Source of the DNA: Rhodococcus tukisamuensis NBRC 100609 | GTDB lineage: Bacteria > Actinomycetota > Actinomycetes > Mycobacteriales > Mycobacteriaceae | Assembly: GCF_001894985.1 (NCBI RefSeq) | Contig: NZ_BCXG01000006.1 | Location: 62,001-126,000, forward strand | Length of the DNA: 64,000 nucleotides | Reading direction: 5' to 3' | Shown: in pieces, positions 60,030-64,000 of the stretch | Numbering within the stretch: the stretch's first letter is position 1 | Layout of the letters: every line of letters begins with the position of its first letter | Made by a program: the position numbers and the translations under genes | Notes under the pieces: model-generated | The model's database searches: none | Seen by the model: the letters and a program-made list of their open reading frames with translations, nothing else | What the model was told of the DNA's origin: nothing

Positions 60030-60155
60030 GACGACTCCCTCGTTGTTTCGCTGAACCTGCTCGAGGCCCCGAACCCTGCATTTGTGTTGCGAGTGTTGCT
60101 TGAGTGACAGCTGTTGCCATTGCTGACCACTCTTGCCACACTAGCCACAGATAGC

Positions 60156-60178
60156 CTAAGGCTCAACCTTAGCTTGAG
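60156..60178. promoter_or_regulatory. nested inverted repeats between the PGRP and SpoIID-like genes
   Basis: CTAAGG (60156-60161) and CCTTAG (60167-60172) form a perfect 6-5-6 inverted repeat, and CTCAA (60162-60166) with TTGAG (60174-60178) form a second one overlapping it. The site is 44-60 bp before the SpoIID-like start and 127 bp before the PGRP start. It shares some bases with iron boxes but not enough to call one. It may bind a regulator common to both wall genes. Confidence 0.4.
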
Positions 60179-60215
60179 ACTTGATGCTCGTCTCAGTCGA
60201 TGAGGAGACCGGAAC

Positions 60216-61748
60216 ATGGCCATTACCCGTCGCAAGAAGTTCATCATGGGCCGCCCGATGCGTGGCGGATGGCGGCCGTTCGCGGCGCGCGCCCTCGCGC
60301 TGGGCGTCGCACCCGCGCTGGTGGTGGGGGCCGGGGTCGGCATCGTCGCCGCCCGCGGGACCGCGGGCGCGGTCACCGAGGCTGTCGCGGCGGACACCCC
60401 GTTCACCGTGGTCGGTCACGGTCACGGCCACGGTCGCGGCATGGGGCAGTGGGGCGCCTACGGCTACGCCGCCGAGCAGGGCTGGGCCGCGGAACGGATC
60501 ATCGACCACTACTACGGCGGCACCCCGCTGGACAGCATCCCGCAGCGGCCGATCACGGTGCGACTCGTCGGCCTGGACGGGCAGGGGCTGAACGTGTACT
60601 CCGACGCCGGCATGAACGTCGCCGGTCGCCCGGTGGCGCCCGGCGAGGTCGCGCACCTCACCGCGACTCCCGGCGGCGGTGCGAGTGTGGCCGTGACCAA
60701 GGGCTGCGAGGGGGAGGTGCTCTGGCAGGGTGCGACGGACCATCCCTGGGTGGACCCCGTCGACCTCGCCGCGGACCGTCCGGCGGAGCAGCACCTGAAA
60801 CTGTGTGGCGGCAACAGTTTTCGAGGTTCGCTCGGTGTAGCCCTGGAGGGTGCGGAGCCGAGGGTGGTCAATCACGTCGACCTCGAGGATTACCTGCTGG
60901 GCGTGGTGCCCGCCGAGTCGAAGCCCGAGTGGGCGGACACCGGAGGAGCAGAAGCGTTGCGCGCCCAGGCAATTGCGGCGCGGTCGTACGCGGCGTCCGA
61001 GCATCGGTACGGCTACGCGGACACCTGCGACACCCAGGACTGCCAGGTCTACCCCGGCTCGACGAAGGAGGACCCGCGGACCACCGAGGCGGTGCGCTCC
61101 ACGGCGGGCCGCGCGCTGGTTCGTGACGGCAACCCGGTTGCAGCCGAGTTCTCCGCTTCCACAGGAGGATTCAGTGCCGGCGGCGTGTTCGCCGCGGTGG
61201 AGGACAAGGGTGACGCATCGGCGCCTGTCCACGACTGGACGCAGGTCCTCACCGCCGGCGACATCGCCGAGGCGTTCGGCGTCGGCGAACTGCAGTCGGT
61301 GACCGTCACCTCGCGCAACGGACTCGGCGCCGACGGTGGCCGGGTCACCGGGATGAGGGTGGTCGGTTCGGAGAAGACGGTGGACGTCGACGGTGATGCC
61401 GCACGAAGGGAGCTCGGGCTGAAGTCCGACTGGTTCACCATCGCCGAGGGCCTGGTCCCGGCCCCGGCGGCACCCGCCGCCCCGCCGGACGGGCGCCAGG
61501 CCGCGCCCGACGACGCCGCGCCCGAGGTCCCGACGCCGACCGAGATCGAGAAGAAGTACGCCGAGCTCGGCGGCGCAAACGGCGTGCTCGGCGCGCCTGT
61601 CGGCCCCGAGATGGCAATGCCCGACGAGGCGGGCAAGTTCCGGATGTTCACGCACGGCGCCATCGTCTGGACCCCGACCACCGGGGCGCAGGTGCTCGAC
61701 GCCAGCGTGCTGGGCTCCACGTTGCCCGGGGCGGGCAGCGCCGGCTGA
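60216..61748 (+). CDS. SpoIID/LytB-domain wall protein with LGFP end
   Basis: A 510-residue exported protein. An N-terminal hydrophobic stretch (FAARALALGVAPALVVGAGVGIVAA, about 22-46) acts as signal or anchor. FTVVGHGHGHGRGMGQWGAYGYAAEQGW is the typical start of the SpoIID region. VVNHVDLEDYLLGVVPAESKPEWADTGGAEALRAQAIAARSYA holds its catalytic Glu segment. Cysteines in DTCDTQDCQVY may bond. SpoIID enzymes cut glycan strands lacking stem peptides. Near 435-495 an LGFP-like segment (EIEKKYAELGGANGVLGAPVGPEM) gives wall attachment. AGGAGACC precedes the ATG. It would work after the divergent amidase has removed stems. Confidence 0.9.
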   Translation: MAITRRKKFIMGRPMRGGWRPFAARALALGVAPALVVGAGVGIVAARGTAGAVTEAVAADTPFTVVGHGHGHGRGMGQWGAYGYAAEQGWAAERIIDHYYGGTPLDSIPQRPITVRLVGLDGQGLNVYSDAGMNVAGRPVAPGEVAHLTATPGGGASVAVTKGCEGEVLWQGATDHPWVDPVDLAADRPAEQHLKLCGGNSFRGSLGVALEGAEPRVVNHVDLEDYLLGVVPAESKPEWADTGGAEALRAQAIAARSYAASEHRYGYADTCDTQDCQVYPGSTKEDPRTTEAVRSTAGRALVRDGNPVAAEFSASTGGFSAGGVFAAVEDKGDASAPVHDWTQVLTAGDIAEAFGVGELQSVTVTSRNGLGADGGRVTGMRVVGSEKTVDVDGDAARRELGLKSDWFTIAEGLVPAPAAPAAPPDGRQAAPDDAAPEVPTPTEIEKKYAELGGANGVLGAPVGPEMAMPDEAGKFRMFTHGAIVWTPTTGAQVLDASVLGSTLPGAGSAG

Positions 61749-61773
61749 CGCCGCGGTTCTCCTGAACGGCACC

Positions 61774-61817
61774 TTCGGCAGGATCTCCCCCAGGAAACCG
61801 GGGGAGATCCTGCCGAA
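61774..61817 (+). terminator. terminator after the SpoIID-like gene
   Basis: TTCGGCAGGATCTCCCCC at 61774-61791 pairs perfectly with GGGGGAGATCCTGCCGAA at 61800-61817 around 8 bases (18-bp stem). Confidence 0.8.
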
Positions 61818-61825
61818 ACTCGTCG

Positions 61826-61860
61826 TTGACAAAAAATGGCATCTGTCTCACTCTCGACAC
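61826..61860 (+). promoter_or_regulatory. promoter of the P450 gene, possibly leaderless
   Basis: A consensus -35 TTGACA lies at 61826-61831. Seventeen bases on is CACTCT (61849-61854), a weak -10. A start site 6-7 bases later would fall on the ATG at 61861, and no ribosome site precedes that ATG, which fits a leaderless mRNA as is common in Mycobacteriales. Confidence 0.45.
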
Positions 61861-63105
61861 ATGACGACAACTATGTCCGGTCAGGCCGCCTATGTGCCGC
61901 CGTCCGGGGAGTCCTGGCGTGACCCGTTCGGCATGTACGCGGCGCTGCGTGAGCACGACCCCGTGCACCATGTGGTTCCCGAGGAGTCGCCCGGCGACGA
62001 CTACTGGGTGCTCACCCGGCATGCGGACGTGTTCGCCGCCGCCCGCGACCACGAGACCTTCTCCTCCGCGGACGGGCTGACCACGCAGTACGGCGAGCTG
62101 GACAAGATCGGCATGCGTGACAACCCGCCGCTGGTGATGCAGGACCCGCCGCAGCACACGGACTTCCGGCGCCTCGTCGCGCGCGGGTTCACCCCGCGGC
62201 AGGTCAACTCCGTCGAGCCGGAGGTGCGTGAGTTCGTGGTCGAGCGCCTCGAGGGGCTGCGTGCGGCCGGCGGCGGCGACATCGTCACCACGCTGTTCAA
62301 GCCGCTGCCGAGCATGGTGGTCGCGCACTACCTGGGTGTACCGGCCGAGGACCGTGACCGGTTCGACGGCTGGACCGACTCGATCGTCGCGGCCACCGCT
62401 ACCGGCGACACCCTCGACGCGGCGGCCGCCGTGGGAGACCTGATGGGCTACTTCGGCGGCCTGATCGAGCGTCGACGCGCCGAGTGCGCGGCCGGGCAGG
62501 CCGGGGACGACACCATCTCGCACCTGGTGGACGCCGGGGTCGGCGCGGACGGCGACATCTCCGGGCTGCTGTCCATCCTCGGGTTCGCGTTCACCATGGT
62601 CACCGGCGGCAACGACACCACCACCGGGATGCTGGGCGGCGCCGTCCAGTTGCTGACCCAGCGGCCCGACCAGCGCGCGCTGCTGCTCGAGGACCCATCC
62701 CGGATCTCCGACGCCGTCGAGGAGTTGCTGCGTCTCACCTCGCCCGTGCAGGGGCTGGCCCGCACCAGCACCCGGGACGTGACTGTCGATGTCGACGGCC
62801 GCGGCGTCACCATCCCGGCGGGCCGTAAGGTACTGCTGGTCTACGGGTCTGCCAACCGCGACCCGCGTGCCTACGGTCCGGATGCGGAGGAGTTCGACGT
62901 GCTGCGTGCCCCGCGTCAGATCATGACCTTCAGCCACGGCAGCCACCACTGCCTCGGTGCGGCCGCCGCCCGCATGCAGGCCCGGGTCGCGCTCGAGGAA
63001 CTGCTGAGCCGGTACCCCGACTTCACCGTCGACATCGACGCCGTCGAGTACGCGCCCGGCAACTACGTGCGCAGGCCCACCCACGTGCCGTTCTCGGTGA
63101 GCTGA
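61861..63105 (+). CDS. cytochrome P450
   Basis: A 414-residue bacterial P450. The I-helix oxygen motif is GGNDTTTGML near 245-255 (Asn in place of the usual His/Glu before the Asp). The K-helix ExxR is EELLRLTSPVQGLAR, and the heme loop FSHGSHHCLGAAAARM supplies the cysteine ligand. MSGQAAYVPPSGESWRDPFGMYAALREHDPVHHV is a typical front. It hydroxylates a small lipophilic compound with electrons from a ferredoxin pair encoded elsewhere. It overlaps the TetR gene by one base, so both are made from one message. Confidence 0.94.
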   Translation: MTTTMSGQAAYVPPSGESWRDPFGMYAALREHDPVHHVVPEESPGDDYWVLTRHADVFAAARDHETFSSADGLTTQYGELDKIGMRDNPPLVMQDPPQHTDFRRLVARGFTPRQVNSVEPEVREFVVERLEGLRAAGGGDIVTTLFKPLPSMVVAHYLGVPAEDRDRFDGWTDSIVAATATGDTLDAAAAVGDLMGYFGGLIERRRAECAAGQAGDDTISHLVDAGVGADGDISGLLSILGFAFTMVTGGNDTTTGMLGGAVQLLTQRPDQRALLLEDPSRISDAVEELLRLTSPVQGLARTSTRDVTVDVDGRGVTIPAGRKVLLVYGSANRDPRAYGPDAEEFDVLRAPRQIMTFSHGSHHCLGAAAARMQARVALEELLSRYPDFTVDIDAVEYAPGNYVRRPTHVPFSVS

Positions 63106-63695
63106 TGGCCGGCCCCGACGCCCCCGCCCCGCCGTGGCTGCGCGAGGAGCGCAGCGAGATCGCGGCGGAACGGATCCTCGACGCCGCCGCGGAGCTCTTC
63201 GTCCGTCGGGGCGTCGCGACCACCGGTATGGCCGAGGTCGCGAAGGCGGCGGGGTGCTCGCGGGCGACGCTGTACCGGTACTTCGACAACCGCCGGTCGT
63301 TGCACCTGGCGTTCGTGCACCGGGAGGCTCGGCGGCTGGGGGAGCAACTGTCGACGCAGGTCGCCGACATCACGGACCCGCGTCGACGCGTCGTGGAGGC
63401 GACGCTCGGCGCGGTCCGTGCGGTGCGGCGGACGCCGACCCTGGCCGCCTGGTTCGGGCTCGGCGACGCGGGCATCGCCTCCGAACTGGCCGGCACCTCG
63501 GAGGTCATCGAGGTGCTGGGGACGGCCTTCCTGGCCGACGCCGGGCTCGGCGACCACGCGGAGGTCTCGCGCCGGGCCCGCTGGCTGGTCCGGGTGATCG
63601 TCTCGCTGCTCACCGTGCCCGGCGCGGACGAGGCCGACGAGCGCGCCATGATCGAGCAGTTCCTGGTCCCGGTGCTGCTGGCGCCGCCCGCCTGA
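63105..63695 (+). CDS. TetR/AcrR family regulator, coupled to the P450
   Basis: A 196-residue TetR protein. The HTH is AAERILDAAAELFVRRGVATTGMAEVAKAAGCSRATLYRYFDNRRSLHLAFV at about 19-70, and the ligand domain is family-typical (VRAVRRTPTLAAWFGLGDAG). Its ATG shares a base with the P450 stop (TGATG), so the two are translationally coupled. It probably regulates this operon in response to the P450 substrate or product. Confidence 0.92.
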   Translation: MAGPDAPAPPWLREERSEIAAERILDAAAELFVRRGVATTGMAEVAKAAGCSRATLYRYFDNRRSLHLAFVHREARRLGEQLSTQVADITDPRRRVVEATLGAVRAVRRTPTLAAWFGLGDAGIASELAGTSEVIEVLGTAFLADAGLGDHAEVSRRARWLVRVIVSLLTVPGADEADERAMIEQFLVPVLLAPPA

Positions 63696-63717
63696 CGGCG
63701 ACGCCGGGCCCTCCAAG

Positions 63718-64000
63718 CTAGAGGGCGACGCCGCCGACCAGTTGCCCGATGCCGTACGTGACGGCCATCGCGAGCGCGCCGCCCAGCACCACCCGCGCCA
63801 CCGCCCGGCCGCGGTCGGATCCGCCGAGCCGGGCGCTGACGCTGCCGGTGAGCGCCAGCGCGACCAGCACCGCCACCACCGTGACCGGGATCCGCGCCGT
63901 GGGCGGCGTGAGGAGCACCGCGATCAGCGGCAGCAGCGCGCCCAGCGTGAACGAGACCGCCGAGGACGCGGCGGCCTGCCAGGGGTTGGTGAGCTCGTCG
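63718..64000 (-). CDS. VIT1/CCC1-family transporter, C-terminal part (cut by window edge)
   Basis: The minus-strand frame is open from the window edge to a stop at 63718 and encodes the last 93 residues. DELTNPWQAAASSAVSFTLGALLPLIAVLL is the conserved end block of VIT1/CCC1 (nodulin-21-like) iron/manganese transporters. Two more membrane segments follow (VTVVAVLVALALTGSVSARLG and GGALAMAVTYGIGQLVGG). The N-terminal segments and metal site lie beyond the edge. It converges on the P450-TetR operon. Confidence 0.82.
   Translation of the reverse strand, partial: DELTNPWQAAASSAVSFTLGALLPLIAVLLTPPTARIPVTVVAVLVALALTGSVSARLGGSDRGRAVARVVLGGALAMAVTYGIGQLVGGVAL

Noticed and set aside
60156-60172. Iron box at the PGRP/SpoIID promoter
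   Set aside because: Alignment to the IdeR consensus leaves too many mismatches; recorded only as an inverted repeat.

Overview
The window is high-GC actinobacterial DNA, most likely from Rhodococcus or a close relative in the Mycobacteriales. Supporting signs are a PE/PPE/EspG trio, a NamH-type UDP-MurNAc hydroxylase, a septum-formation protein next to a minimal zincin and serS, and PGRP and SpoIID wall proteins with LGFP repeats. The order of the housekeeping genes follows the M. tuberculosis Rv3839-to-Rv3811 neighbourhood as I remember it. No rRNA, tRNA, CRISPR array or transposase was seen.

Layout. (1) 1-3757 is backbone: a partial CPBP membrane protease, a DUF2470 protein behind an IdeR-like iron box, a hypothetical protein, pheA and a histidine phosphatase. 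(2) 3782-8345 holds a TetR regulator, a secreted lipase and a PE-PPE-EspG operon. (3) About 8.5-45.3 kb is a catabolic island: an MFS carrier; a seven-gene Rieske dioxygenase operon whose order matches phthalate 3,4-dioxygenase pathways; a nine-gene operon with a branched-chain-amino-acid-type ABC importer, flavin reductase, alpha/beta hydrolase, CoA ligase and IclR regulator; VOC and SnoaL genes; an SDR with an XRE-TetR fusion; a second CoA ligase; a racemase-like protein and a double-SnoaL protein; a trxB-trxA pair; and a beta-oxidation-like operon (crotonase, thiolase, SDR, TetR, nitronate monooxygenase-like, acyl-CoA dehydrogenase, ABM monooxygenase). (4) 45.4-53.99 kb returns to backbone: zincin, septum protein, serS, ankyrin protein, KshA-like oxygenase, namH, acyltransferase and a SanA/YdcF-like protein. 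(5) 54.2-56.8 kb is a small accessory patch (hydrolase-LuxR fusion, methyltransferase, membrane protein, Tat lipoprotein). (6) 56.9-64 kb has a HAD phosphatase, PGRP amidase, SpoIID protein, P450-TetR pair and a partial VIT-family transporter.

How it may work together (inference). A substrate enters through the ABC or MFS carrier, the hydrolase frees an aromatic acid, the dioxygenase, dihydrodiol dehydrogenase and aldolase-type decarboxylase turn it into a dihydroxy acid, and CoA ligases with the beta-oxidation-like genes handle an acyl part. No ring-cleavage enzyme is recognisable here, so ring opening must happen elsewhere. A phthalate monoester is the best-fitting substrate but is unproven.

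Two shared operator families tie the island together. One is CAGAA-N5-TTCTG-N5-CAGAA, with half-sites exactly 10 bp apart, at six promoters; its spacing recalls the triple half-site operators of IclR regulators such as PcaU/PobR. The other is a TTAGCG-NN-CGMTAA palindrome at six places, a plausible target of the three related TetR-type regulators. The island is also full of decayed paralogues: a nitronate monooxygenase/acyl-CoA dehydrogenase pair, a VOC-SnoaL pair, a truncated ABC binding protein and several gene-end remnants. This suggests repeated duplication and deletion.
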